From Deltaproteobacteria bacterium (GTDB lineage: Bacteria > Bdellovibrionota > UBA2394), in NCBI GenBank assembly GCA_017302715.1, contig JAFLCD010000009.1, positions 28,987 through 92,986 of the forward strand: 64,000 bases of DNA. Reading direction: 5' to 3'. The translations under genes were made by a program, and so were the position numbers. A model generated the notes under the pieces. It was not told the DNA's origin. It searched no databases and saw nothing but the letters and a program-made list of their open reading frames with translations. Below are positions 41,843-50,072 of the stretch, in pieces (position 1 is the first letter of the stretch; each line of letters starts with the position of its first letter).

Positions 41843-43030
41843 TTATGATTTAGTCAAAATGTATAAGTCAGGTTTAAAAAGATTTCGTCCACTTGTTAAG
41901 CCGTTGGTAATTCTGATAGTAGCCATGGAGCCTGTGGCTTTAAATTTAATTTCCCAAGCATCTGAAGCCTTGAGGCATACCCAATTAGAATCTGAAAATT
42001 TATAGGAACCACCTGAGATCAACTCGGCATCTCCGGTTAGATAAGCATTAGCGGTATAAGCTCCCACATTTCCGTGAAAATAAACTTTGAGCGAATAAGT
42101 TTGATCAGGCGTGAGATGAGAGAAAGTGAAAGCTTGCTCTCTTGGAAATCCTTGCTTGTAAGAATCCGCATGACCTATCCACGATCGAAGATCTGTTTTG
42201 GGACAAGACTTTAAGTTGTTGAGATCGAGAGCACAGGTCGACAAGCTTACATCATTATTATCTACGTTTAAGTCCGAGCTAGAAACATTGTTAGAACTGC
42301 AAACCCCTACTTCAGCCGATCCAAGAGTTAAAAGAACTTCGGGAGAAGATTTAGATTTTGTTAATAGATCAGCAACTTTGAGGGCTGGATCGAATTTAGT
42401 TATCGCATAAAAATCTGGATAAAAATAATATCCGCCTGCAGTTAAATCATTGCTTAGCTTAATGGTGGCGGAATTTTTTGAAGACTTAAATTTAATTTCC
42501 CAAGCATCTGAAGCTGCCATACAAGTCCATGAAGATTTATCGAAAGTATAGGAGCTTCCGGAAATAATTTGAGCTTGCTCCGTGATAAAAGCTTTCGTTG
42601 TGTGTGCTCCATTATTTCCTGAGAAATAAACTTTTAAAGAATATATTTGTTCAGGAACTAAATTTGTAAAAGCAAAAGCTTGTTCGCGCGGAAATCCGCC
42701 TGTGTTTCCGCCGTTTGTACTGTGGCCGATCCAAGCTCGAAGATTATCTGTCTTACAGGGGTGAAGGTCGTCAAGGTCAAGGGAGCAGGTAAAGAGTCCT
42801 TTATTGTAATCATTCACATTAAGATCTGTGGCTTCAACTTTGCTTGGGCTGCATCCGCCGGGAGTTGCATCTCCAAGAGTAAGAAGTGTAACGGGGTCAG
42901 CATAGGTCACTTCATAATTGGTAGTCGTCGGAGGCTGCTCTTTTGCAGGCACTTGAACCTCAGGTCCACCGCCACATCCAGACAAAGCAATCATCGAAAC
43001 GCTTACGAATAAAATGCTGATTTGTTTCAT
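41843..43030 (-). CDS. Lipoprotein with two copies of the repeated domain
   Basis: The protein has 395 residues; the lipobox is ALSGC with the lipidated Cys at 19, followed by GGG. Two copies of the domain seen once in the downstream gene run from about 50 to 210 and 225 to 395. Both share a CSLDLDDLHPCKTDNLRAWIGH-like core, FTNLVPEQIYSLKVYF, a DAWEIKFKSS block and FYPDFYAITK. The two DNA copies keep a 29-base perfect repeat, so the internal duplication is recent. No known family; surface or periplasmic binding is a guess. Confidence 0.78.
   Translation of the reverse strand: MKQISILFVSVSMIALSGCGGGPEVQVPAKEQPPTTTNYEVTYADPVTLLTLGDATPGGCSPSKVEATDLNVNDYNKGLFTCSLDLDDLHPCKTDNLRAWIGHSTNGGNTGGFPREQAFAFTNLVPEQIYSLKVYFSGNNGAHTTKAFITEQAQIISGSSYTFDKSSWTCMAASDAWEIKFKSSKNSATIKLSNDLTAGGYYFYPDFYAITKFDPALKVADLLTKSKSSPEVLLTLGSAEVGVCSSNNVSSSDLNVDNNDVSLSTCALDLNNLKSCPKTDLRSWIGHADSYKQGFPREQAFTFSHLTPDQTYSLKVYFHGNVGAYTANAYLTGDAELISGGSYKFSDSNWVCLKASDAWEIKFKATGSMATIRITNGLTSGRNLFKPDLYILTKS
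41940..41968. repeat. 29-bp direct repeat, copy 1 (inside lipoprotein gene)
   Basis: Identical over 29 bases to 42486-42514 and coding for the same block (EASDAWEIKFK) in the two domains of the lipoprotein at 41843-43030. It marks the internal duplication and a possible site of slippage or recombination. Confidence 0.85.
42486..42514. repeat. 29-bp direct repeat, copy 2 (inside lipoprotein gene)
   Basis: Second copy of the 29-base repeat at 41940-41968, offset by 546 bp, an exact multiple of three (182 codons). Deletion or expansion between the copies would keep the frame. Confidence 0.85.
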
Positions 43031-43211
43031 TTGCTACTACCTCTAAGGCTAGAGAATTGCAAAAGAGATGCCATGCATAAAAGCCCTGCTGAGGCGGTAT
43101 ATGCCGATTTTAAGATTTATCCGGTCTGTATCTTTTGGTCGGCTATGCAAAGTTTTCCTGAGTTCTTTTAAAAGCCTCACGTATAATTTCTTGAGGTAAG
43201 TGGGAGGAAAA

Positions 43212-44687
43212 TTGATTTTTCGAATCGCAGAAATGCCAGGTTACGCCCATCAAGAGATTTATCATCCTAAGAAAAGGATCGATCGAAGCTCACGTACCGT
43301 TGAAGATTTTTTTCGAGATGAAAATATTGAATGGTCTGATGATTTTGAAAACGCAGATATTTGGATCCGAAAGACGGAGCTCTCCAAAAATAATTCCACT
43401 TGTTTAAGCGACGAAAAATCTCGAATCGAAAATACAAAATCTCGGCCTACTCTGCTTCTGATTCCTGAGCCTCGAGAATTTGCGCCAGCGACTTACTCAT
43501 TAGCTGATCCAAAGACGACGATGGCTGTGGCGCCCGGTTCAGAATTTAAAATGCTTTACGATCGTGGCGAATGGGTAGATCCACAATTAGAAAATTGGAA
43601 AAAGCGAATGGATCGCGCCTGCTTTATTGGGCGTCCCACAAAAGATCGAATCGAGTTCGTTAAAAAATTAATTTCGATGGGCGTAGAAATAGATGTCTTT
43701 AGCCAAGAAGTCTGGCCACTTTCTTGCTGGAAAGGTGCAGCGCAAGACGATGTCGAAACAGCGAGACCTTATAAATATAGATTTGTTTATGAAACAACGC
43801 ATACTCATCTCTGCCATTCAGAAAAATTATTTTTAGGCATTCGAAGTGGCTGCGTGACTTTTTATTTAGCCGATCCAAACTTGAAATTAGATTTTGTAAA
43901 AAATGCATTTTTACACTGCACCGAAGAGGCTTGGAAAAATCGAAACGAATTTGCGGACGGTGTTTTAGAAGGCATTCAAAAATTTATGTTTTCAGATGCC
44001 TGGGAAATTTATTCTTATCGCGAATATTATCGTCGAATTATTTCTGAAGCTAAGCGGATACGAGAAGAATTTTCTCATGCGCCTAAAAAAAATGAAACTA
44101 GGGTTGAGGCTTATCGCTCTTATTCGACTCCCAAATGGAAAACTCAATTAGAAGACGGCTTAAAGCATATTCGAAACAAAGATTATTCAAAGGCACTTCC
44201 CTATTTTCAATCTGTTAAAAAGGCCATCGGCACTATTCCGCCAGTGCTAAACAACTTGGGAATTGTTTATATGGAGCTTGGTCAATTTGATGAAGCCGAA
44301 AAAGAATTAAAACTCGCGCTTACAAGAGATCCCGAGCATATCGAGGTTTTGATGAATTTGGGTATTCTGTATGTGCGAACTCGCCGAGTGAGTGAGTCGA
44401 TTAAAACTTTTGAAGAGATTTTAAAAATTGATCCAAGTTCCAAGGCAGCCATCCAAAGCTTAGCTCGCTCGTATGCCTCCTCTCAACGAGTGGACGATGC
44501 CATTTCACTTTTACAGAGGTCTTTGAATCTTCATCATCTAGGAATCGATTTGCATTTGGACTTAGCTCAGATCTATTTTCTTTTAGGAAGAAAAGAAGAT
44601 TCTAAGAAAGTTCTGAACGATGCGAGCTTAAAAGATCCTCAGAATCCACTCCTTCCTTCATTTTTTGCTCAACTTGAAGTCATTTAA
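43212..44687 (+). CDS. GT10 (fucosyltransferase-like) domain fused to TPR repeats
   Basis: The protein has 491 residues. The middle part carries the motif of family-10 glycosyltransferases: YKYRFVYETTHTHLCHSEKLFLGIRSG, aligning with the family's YKFYLAFENS....TEKLWRNALRAG, then VTFYLADP. The C-terminal third (about 330-490) has four or five TPR units (ALPYFQSVKKA, EAEKELKLALTRDPEHIEV, ESIKTFEEILKIDPSS). GT10 enzymes add fucose from GDP-fucose to glycans, and a TPR tail could hold protein acceptors. Start is TTG 43212, not the upstream GTG, because GGAGG lies at 43203-43207 at the right distance. No signal peptide. Confidence 0.78.
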   Translation: MIFRIAEMPGYAHQEIYHPKKRIDRSSRTVEDFFRDENIEWSDDFENADIWIRKTELSKNNSTCLSDEKSRIENTKSRPTLLLIPEPREFAPATYSLADPKTTMAVAPGSEFKMLYDRGEWVDPQLENWKKRMDRACFIGRPTKDRIEFVKKLISMGVEIDVFSQEVWPLSCWKGAAQDDVETARPYKYRFVYETTHTHLCHSEKLFLGIRSGCVTFYLADPNLKLDFVKNAFLHCTEEAWKNRNEFADGVLEGIQKFMFSDAWEIYSYREYYRRIISEAKRIREEFSHAPKKNETRVEAYRSYSTPKWKTQLEDGLKHIRNKDYSKALPYFQSVKKAIGTIPPVLNNLGIVYMELGQFDEAEKELKLALTRDPEHIEVLMNLGILYVRTRRVSESIKTFEEILKIDPSSKAAIQSLARSYASSQRVDDAISLLQRSLNLHHLGIDLHLDLAQIYFLLGRKEDSKKVLNDASLKDPQNPLLPSFFAQLEVI

Positions 44688-44713
44688 AATTTTAAGACCC
44701 ATTGAGGGGTTTA

Positions 44714-44725
44714 TGCTGCGCAGCA
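44714..44725. promoter_or_regulatory. Perfect 12-bp palindrome upstream of the EF-hand gene
   Basis: TGCTGCGCAGCA is perfectly palindromic. It lies 50 bp before the EF-hand start and 27 bp after the previous stop, within the only upstream region of that gene. It could be an operator; no promoter boxes can be fixed beside it with confidence. Confidence 0.3.
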
Positions 44726-44774
44726 AAAGTCTGTGACCTTTAAAATGTATAAAGAGATCACGGAGGATTTCTTT

Positions 44775-45380
44775 ATGGCTATTTCAGGAATTGGATCAAA
44801 AGATTCTCACATTTTATCAAACGAAGTTTTAAACCAACAAAATCTTTTTAGAAGCTTCGATAAAAACAAAGATCGGGCTCTCGATCAAAATGAATTCAAT
44901 GAGTTTACAAAGACTTTAGGATTTTCTGGCCACGATCTTTTTAAAAGCATTGATAAAAACCAAGATGGAAAAATCTCTTTTAACGAGTTTTCAAAGTCCA
45001 TGCCCGAAATTAAAGCCGAGGTTTTTAAAAAAATAGATATCGATCGAAACGGTAAGCTGGATTCTAAAGAAATCGAATCTTTTGCTAAGCTCTATCATTT
45101 GGATCCTAAAAAATTGAGTGCTCTATTCAAGGCTGATAAAGATGGAAACGTCGGCTTAGAAGAATTTATTAAAAATTTTGGTGAAGTTTTAGAAAATCCA
45201 GCCACCTTTACGGATGCACCTGCTGAATCCAGCACCAAATCAAAGAAATCTAAGATTGACCCCGAGACTTTGAAGCGAATCAAAACCCAACTAAATGAAC
45301 AAAGACTGCAATCTCAGGGCAGTATTCTCGCTAACATCTTGCCCTCTCAGCCTGCGAACAAAATAGATTTCTTTTGGTAA
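44775..45380 (+). CDS. EF-hand calcium-binding protein
   Basis: The protein has 201 residues. Four EF-hand loops are visible: DKNKDRALDQNE, DKNQDGKISFNE, DIDRNGKLDSKE and ADKDGNVGLEE, arranged as in calmodulin (two pairs). The first loop has Arg at the Gly position (Asp-Arg instead of Asp-Gly), so it may bind calcium weakly; the other three are canonical. After about residue 145 comes a Ser/Lys-rich linker and a basic amphipathic helix. ATG 44775 is fixed by GGAGG about nine bases upstream. No signal peptide, so it is a cytosolic calcium sensor or buffer, unusual for bacteria. tRNA-Ser follows 33 bp later. Confidence 0.86.
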   Translation: MAISGIGSKDSHILSNEVLNQQNLFRSFDKNKDRALDQNEFNEFTKTLGFSGHDLFKSIDKNQDGKISFNEFSKSMPEIKAEVFKKIDIDRNGKLDSKEIESFAKLYHLDPKKLSALFKADKDGNVGLEEFIKNFGEVLENPATFTDAPAESSTKSKKSKIDPETLKRIKTQLNEQRLQSQGSILANILPSQPANKIDFFW

Positions 45381-45413
45381 ATCTTAATGGTAAAAAAGTT
45401 GCTCATTGTTCCT

Positions 45414-45503
45414 GGAGGAGTGGCCGAGCGGTTGAAGGCACCAGTCTTGAAAACTGGCATACGGGCAACTGTATCGTGAGTTCGAATCTCACCTCCTCCG
45501 CCA
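45414..45503 (+). tRNA. tRNA-Ser (anticodon UGA)
   Basis: 90 nt including the encoded CCA. Acceptor stem GGAGGAG (45414-45420) pairs with CTCCTCC (45493-45499), followed by the discriminator G and CCA. D-arm GCC..GGC, anticodon stem CCAGT/ACTGG with loop CTTGAAA (TGA at 45448-45450), a long type II variable arm (CATACGGGCAACTGTATC), and T-arm GTGAG-TTCGAAT-CTCAC. The long arm plus anticodon identify Ser, reading UCA/UCG and related codons. A T-tract follows directly and may terminate transcription. Confidence 0.98.
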
Positions 45504-45545
45504 GTTTTTCACTGAGACATCGAAGTCGCAGATAGGGATCTATTT

Positions 45546-45887
45546 CTAATATCGTGAGCCGTATTTTACAAATGTATATCTATCGAACCTGTAGGTAGCA
45601 GTGTAGGTAGCAGTCCCTTCTAATTTGAATCCTTGTTGGGTCATGATTCTCCCAAGAGCAGTTATATCTTCAATTCCGTTTTCAGGATCGATCACATCGC
45701 TTCCATCGCATCGGAGAACGTAAACAAAGTCTTGCCCAAAGTTTGAACGATTAAAGCGTTCGGAGGTACAGAAAGCTTTATCTTTTAATTTATCGATTAA
45801 TTCACTCTCGGAAATAGGTGTAGCAAATGATGAGATGGTAGATCCAAATAAAATAGTCAGCGAAGACATTGCAAATATTTTCAACAT
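45546..45887 (-). CDS. Small exported protein of unknown function
   Basis: The protein has 113 residues and a signal peptide (FAMSSLTILFGSTISSFA). The mature part of ~90 residues has two Cys (AFCTSE, LRCDGSD) likely joined by a disulfide, and Tyr/Phe-rich strands at the end. AGGGA before the start is a plausible ribosome binding site. No family is recognised. It is monocistronic, divided from the aldehyde dehydrogenase upstream by 64 bp. Confidence 0.65.
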   Translation of the reverse strand: MLKIFAMSSLTILFGSTISSFATPISESELIDKLKDKAFCTSERFNRSNFGQDFVYVLRCDGSDVIDPENGIEDITALGRIMTQQGFKLEGTATYTATYRFDRYTFVKYGSRY

Positions 45888-45951
45888 AAGAAAAATCCCT
45901 TTCGTTCTACTTTGAAGCGATTCCTAAGATTAAAGTCAATGATCTCAACTC

Positions 45952-47343
45952 TTAAATAAATTTCTTAATGATTTTAGTTAGAAGCCCGCTCTTCAGCGCA
46001 AACTTATAAGGCGCGTATCGAAAGCGGCTATCAAAAGAGAAGCTCTTTTTTTCGACAGCTTTGAAATGCGAAAATTCATTAAAGCTGTATTCACCGTGAT
46101 ATCGTCCGAGTCCACTTGGGCCTACCCCACCAAAAGGAAGTTCTGCGTTTGTTAAGTGAACGAGAGTGTCGTTGATGCAAACTCCACCGGCTGCAATCTG
46201 TTGAAGTAAAAACTCTTCTGTTTTTTTATTCGAAGTGAAAATATAAAAAGCGAGAGGCTTAGCTTTTGATTTAATCAAAGTCACGGCCTCAAGAAGATGT
46301 GAGTAAGTCACAATGGGAAGAATGGGGCCGAAAATTTCGTCTTCCATTAATTTAGGAGTATTCGAATCGCATTCAATTAAAGTCGGTTCAATATAAAGAT
46401 CCGTTTTGTCGCTTCGTCCGCCTGACGCAATCTTTCCAAATGAAAGATAAGAAGTGAGTCGATCAAAATGTTTTTCGTTAATAACGCGTGCGTAGTCAGA
46501 ACTTGTCTGAGGATTACTTCCATAAAATTCTTGGAGAGTTGTTTTAAGCTGGTCGATGAATTTACTTTTAAGGTCTTTATGAACTAATAAATAATCAGGT
46601 GCTACGCAAGTTTGTCCCGCATTAAAAAACTTTCCCCAGATAATTCTTCTCGCTGCAATTTTAATATCGACTTCGTGATCAATGAAGCACGGACTTTTTC
46701 CGCCAAGCTCCAAAGTGATTGGAGTTAAAAATTCGGCAGCGGATTTCATAATTTGCTTTCCGATTTCGGTTCCACCGGTAAAAAAAATCTTATCCCATCT
46801 TTCTGAAACGAGATCTTTAGAGACCGAAGCATCTCCTTCAACCACTTTTATATAATGAGGATCAAAATTTTCTGAGATGAGTTGAAATAAAAGTGTCGAT
46901 GATGTGGGCGCCATCTCGGAGGGCTTGATCACTACGCAATTTCCTGCGGCGATCGCGCCAATCAATGGAAGAAGAATTAAATTAAAAGGATAATTCCACG
47001 GCCCTAAAATAAGAGTGACGCCAAGAGGCTCTGGTAAAATAAAACTTTCTGCAAAGAGATGTCCTAATTTATAGAACTGAGTTTTTACCTGACGTCGCTT
47101 CATCCAAAGAGGCAGATGCAAAATCGCGAGATCAATTTCGTCAAAGAATGGAGCGAGCTCTCCTGCATAAGCTTCTAATCTGGGCTTTCGAAGATCGGAT
47201 TTAAGTGCTTCAAAAATTTTTTCCTCATTTTTTTTGCAAATATCTCGTAATTTTCTCAGTTGATTTCGTCTGAATGAAAGATCGCGAGTCACTCCGGTTT
47301 CAAAGAATGCGCGCTGAGTCTGAAGCAGAGCAGAAAATGACAT
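45952..47343 (-). CDS. Aldehyde dehydrogenase, class 3-like
   Basis: A 463-residue NAD(P)-dependent aldehyde dehydrogenase. The catalytic Cys is in FNAGQTCVAP, the general-base Glu in LELGGKSP, and the cofactor-binding GGTEIGKQI block precedes them. The sequence PWNYPFNLILLPLIGAIAAGN matches the class-3/fatty and coniferyl aldehyde group. The C-terminus is basic and hydrophobic (KFALKSGLLTKIIKKFI), as in membrane-associated class 3 members. Likely oxidises medium- or long-chain or aromatic aldehydes. The second, distinct dehydrogenase of this window (52825) is the succinate-semialdehyde type. Confidence 0.93.
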   Translation of the reverse strand: MSFSALLQTQRAFFETGVTRDLSFRRNQLRKLRDICKKNEEKIFEALKSDLRKPRLEAYAGELAPFFDEIDLAILHLPLWMKRRQVKTQFYKLGHLFAESFILPEPLGVTLILGPWNYPFNLILLPLIGAIAAGNCVVIKPSEMAPTSSTLLFQLISENFDPHYIKVVEGDASVSKDLVSERWDKIFFTGGTEIGKQIMKSAAEFLTPITLELGGKSPCFIDHEVDIKIAARRIIWGKFFNAGQTCVAPDYLLVHKDLKSKFIDQLKTTLQEFYGSNPQTSSDYARVINEKHFDRLTSYLSFGKIASGGRSDKTDLYIEPTLIECDSNTPKLMEDEIFGPILPIVTYSHLLEAVTLIKSKAKPLAFYIFTSNKKTEEFLLQQIAAGGVCINDTLVHLTNAELPFGGVGPSGLGRYHGEYSFNEFSHFKAVEKKSFSFDSRFRYAPYKFALKSGLLTKIIKKFI

Positions 47344-47455
47344 TCGTCAAATCCTATGCATTTTTTTGCCAAAGACCTACTGATTTATCCGCGTTGCAAA
47401 ATTAGCTAGTGAGCGAGCTTGCGCGATCACGGTAGTCACTGCAAAATAAACAAAG

Positions 47456-48124
47456 GTGGCAAAACGTCAAAAGATTTTACTTTCTTGGAGTGGCGGCAAA
47501 GATTCAGTCGTCAGCTTATTCGAACTCAAAAGCCCTGATTATAAATTACTCGGACTTTTAACGGCCGTCACCGCTGACAATAAAATTAAAACGCATCAAG
47601 TTCCGCTCGAACTTTTAGAAGCTCAGGCAGAATCCCTTGAACTTCCATTGATCACCGTTTCACTTTCAAATGATTCGGAATACGAAGCAAAAATGGAAGC
47701 GGCTTTAAAGCCAATGAAGAATTCAAAATTAGAAGGTGTCGCTTTTGGAGATATTAATTTAGAGGCGGTTCGAAATTATCGAGATCAGTTTTTTCCCAAA
47801 TTAAAATTAGGAACTCATTATCCCATTTGGGGATGGAAGCCTCAGGCACTTTTGAAAGCTTTTTTGGGCTTAGGTTATAAGGCAATCGTCGTAAGAGTAG
47901 ATACGCGAAAGCTCCCCTCCACTTTTGTCGGACGTCTATTTGATTGGGATTTTGTAGAAGATCTTCCTCAGGGAGTGGATCCGACCGGCGAGAATGGTGA
48001 GTTTCATACTTTTGTTTATGATGGTCCTTTTTTTCAAACGGCTGTGCCCTTTGAATTGGGTGCAAAACATCAAGAAGGCGACTTCGCCTTTCAAGAATTA
48101 AAGTTGTCGAAATCTTCGATCTAA
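47456..48124 (+). CDS. Dph6/MJ0570-type ATP pyrophosphatase (diphthine-ammonia ligase-like)
   Basis: The PP-loop enzyme has 222 residues. The ATP-binding SGGKDS lies at 12-17 and the family's C-terminal motif GENGEFHTFVYDGP near 180. In archaea and eukaryotes Dph6 amidates diphthine on EF-2. Bacteria lack that pathway, so bacterial members must amidate or adenylate something else; the substrate is unknown. Start is GTG at 47456, as no better start is seen, and the 112 bp upstream are too short for a large riboswitch. A DUF6580-like membrane protein follows after 15 bp. Confidence 0.86.
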   Translation: MAKRQKILLSWSGGKDSVVSLFELKSPDYKLLGLLTAVTADNKIKTHQVPLELLEAQAESLELPLITVSLSNDSEYEAKMEAALKPMKNSKLEGVAFGDINLEAVRNYRDQFFPKLKLGTHYPIWGWKPQALLKAFLGLGYKAIVVRVDTRKLPSTFVGRLFDWDFVEDLPQGVDPTGENGEFHTFVYDGPFFQTAVPFELGAKHQEGDFAFQELKLSKSSI

Positions 48125-48139
48125 AGGCATACTTCGAGT

Positions 48140-48670
48140 ATGACTTTTAAAGCCTCTTCACAAATTTTTTTAGCAATTTTATTAGTAGTCGCAGCTGCGT
48201 TTTCGCGGTTGATTCCACACCCCTTTAATTTTTCGCCTATTGCCGCGATGGCGCTTTTTGGTGGATTCGCTTTTCACAGTCGAGTTGTTGCCATTTTTAT
48301 TCCGCTTTTGGCGATGTTCTTAAGTGATTTTTTCTTGGGATTTCATGAGCAAATGTTTTCGGTTTATCTGTGTTTTATGCTGACCGCTTTGATGGGACTT
48401 GGTTTGCACAAAGAATTTTCATTTTTTAGATTAGCTTCTCGTTCTTTAGCAGCTTCGCTCTTGTTTTTTCTTGTCACAAACTTCGATGTTTGGTTGCAGC
48501 AACCTTTTTATGAGCGTTCATTTAACGGAATCGTCACTTGCTATGCGATGGCGCTTCCCTTCTTTCATTGGACGATTGCGGGAGATCTTTTTTACTCTTT
48601 CAGCATCTTTGGGATTTATTTCGCGATGAAGAAGATACGCTCACAAAGTGCTTCTCCCCTAGCTTCTTAA
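48140..48670 (+). CDS. DUF6580-like integral membrane protein
   Basis: The protein has 176 residues with five hydrophobic helices, and the RLIPHPFNFSPIAAMALFGGFAF pattern near residue 25-50 is typical of DUF6580 proteins, thought to be small-molecule or vitamin transport components (S-component-like). It lies 15 bp after the Dph6-like gene, so they are almost surely one operon. I recall this pair with cobamide-related genes in Bacteroidota, but no such gene is in view here. The transport role is inferred. Confidence 0.72.
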   Translation: MTFKASSQIFLAILLVVAAAFSRLIPHPFNFSPIAAMALFGGFAFHSRVVAIFIPLLAMFLSDFFLGFHEQMFSVYLCFMLTALMGLGLHKEFSFFRLASRSLAASLLFFLVTNFDVWLQQPFYERSFNGIVTCYAMALPFFHWTIAGDLFYSFSIFGIYFAMKKIRSQSASPLAS

Positions 48671-48766
48671 AATCATTCACGTTTCCGATTTTAGGCTCTT
48701 TTTTTGATGACTTTTTATGTCAAAGGTCTATCAGTCGCCCGTAAATCACTTAAAAAAGGAGACACT

Positions 48767-50014
48767 ATGATCAAACTTTTAACCAAATCGACTGGGTTTG
48801 CAGTTCTGAGCTTTCAGCTTTTTTCAGCCGCTAGCTTTGCAGCTGTTCAACCTTCGTTTACTCAAGAAGAACTCATTAACAAAATCTACAATGGTCCTAC
48901 CAAATATTTTGGTCGATCCAACGCCTACAAACAATGGGGCGTAGAATCTGAGGGAGCTCTTAAAGCATTAAAGGCTCAACCTTCACTTAACGATGAAACT
49001 AAATTTGCTCTTGTAAGTATTTTGAAAAGACAAAATTCAACTGCTGAGATTCCATTTACTACTTCAAAAGCTTACAGACCTCATTTCAATGAACTTCAAT
49101 GGAATGGCGAATGGACTTTCGTAATGGAACCCGTAGCCGAAGTTTTAGCCGCTCATCAAGTGAATGAAGCTGTTCCTGTTTTAGTGGAGCGATATTGGCT
49201 TGATGAACAAATCTTTGCTTATCAACAAGCAGATTTCTACGCCTTATCTCATTTTGAAGATGAGAGAGCGATTCCTGTTTACGAAGATTTTCTTAAAAAG
49301 AAACTCGGATCTGTAGATCTCAATTGGAATGAAATTTCTGCAAAAGTAATTCCTACCATCGTCAAGGCTCGAACAAGTCAAGATACAGAAATTGCAGATA
49401 TGGCGAATCACCTTTCTCAAATGATTGAAAGCAATCCAAACCCTACGGTTCAAGCTGCGATCAAGGGCGAAACGGGCCGACCTGATGCAAACAGAATTGC
49501 TGTGACTTCGGTTGGACGAAATGGTCGAGAAGAAGTGGTTCAACTTCCTGTGGATAAAAACTTTCAAGCTCGCACGGAAGACGGAATGGCAAAAACTAAT
49601 TCTAAAGTTTCGGAGCAAGGAACTCAAATCGCTGGTTTGAACGATGCACAAACAGCATTGAAAAGCGAAGTAACGGCTAATCGAAAGGCAGCTGATGCGG
49701 CTTTAGCGATCTTGAATAAAAATATTCTAGATCAACAAGCTGTCGTAGCGTCTTTAGAAGAGCAGTTGAGAACAGCTCACGGTGATATCGATGGTATTCG
49801 TACCGCTTTGGCTGAAGCCAAAACTAAATTGAATAATTCGATCACTGATCTTGCTACTAAGTTCGATAGAAACGAACAAAAATTAGCTGATATGAAATCA
49901 AAAGCTGAAGATCTTCAAAAGCGAGTCGATCGTGCTGAAAGAATGGCTCAAGCTGTGCAAAATTCTCAGAGCGAAGGTACTCAGGCCGTTGTAAAAGAAA
50001 AAAATAAGAATTAA
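48767..50014 (+). CDS. Exported protein with C-terminal coiled coil
   Basis: The protein has 415 residues. The signal peptide (GFAVLSFQLFSAASFA, cut before AVQ) shows ATG 48767 to be the true start, with AAGGAG a few bases upstream (AAAAAAGGAGACACT); an in-frame ATG at 48704 is unlikely. Residues 1-250 are helical with HEAT-like units. About 270-410 form a long coiled coil of heptads (for example NKNILDQQAVVASLEEQL, LKTKAEDLQKRVDRAERM-like). The mature protein is acidic-basic balanced with no Cys. It could form a periplasmic or outer-membrane filament. The next exported gene shares a similar size and coiled coil, so both may act together. Confidence 0.72.
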   Translation: MIKLLTKSTGFAVLSFQLFSAASFAAVQPSFTQEELINKIYNGPTKYFGRSNAYKQWGVESEGALKALKAQPSLNDETKFALVSILKRQNSTAEIPFTTSKAYRPHFNELQWNGEWTFVMEPVAEVLAAHQVNEAVPVLVERYWLDEQIFAYQQADFYALSHFEDERAIPVYEDFLKKKLGSVDLNWNEISAKVIPTIVKARTSQDTEIADMANHLSQMIESNPNPTVQAAIKGETGRPDANRIAVTSVGRNGREEVVQLPVDKNFQARTEDGMAKTNSKVSEQGTQIAGLNDAQTALKSEVTANRKAADAALAILNKNILDQQAVVASLEEQLRTAHGDIDGIRTALAEAKTKLNNSITDLATKFDRNEQKLADMKSKAEDLQKRVDRAERMAQAVQNSQSEGTQAVVKEKNKN

Positions 50015-50028
50015 TTAAATCTCGTTTT

Positions 50029-50057
50029 AGCGGATCGATCTATTGGATCGGTCCGCT
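50029..50057 (+). other. Stable hairpin between two coiled-coil genes
   Basis: AGCGGATCGATC (50029-50040), loop TATTG, GATCGGTCCGCT (50046-50057): twelve pairs, one G-T. No T-tract follows, so it is not a typical terminator. It lies 15 bp after one stop and 15 bp before the next start, so it may be an mRNA-stabilising or processing element for the upstream gene in a shared transcript. Confidence 0.6.
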
Positions 50058-50072
50058 GAAAAGTGAGGGGGA

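Noticed and set aside
41843..43030. Repeats considered as a CRISPR array
   Set aside because: There are two long protein-coding repeats with one 29-bp identity, no short regularly spaced repeats and no cas genes.
47344..47455. Possible cobalamin riboswitch upstream of the Dph6-like gene
   Set aside because: Only an isolated AGTCACTG resembles a B12-box fragment, and 112 bp are too short for the full aptamer; no other conserved parts seen.
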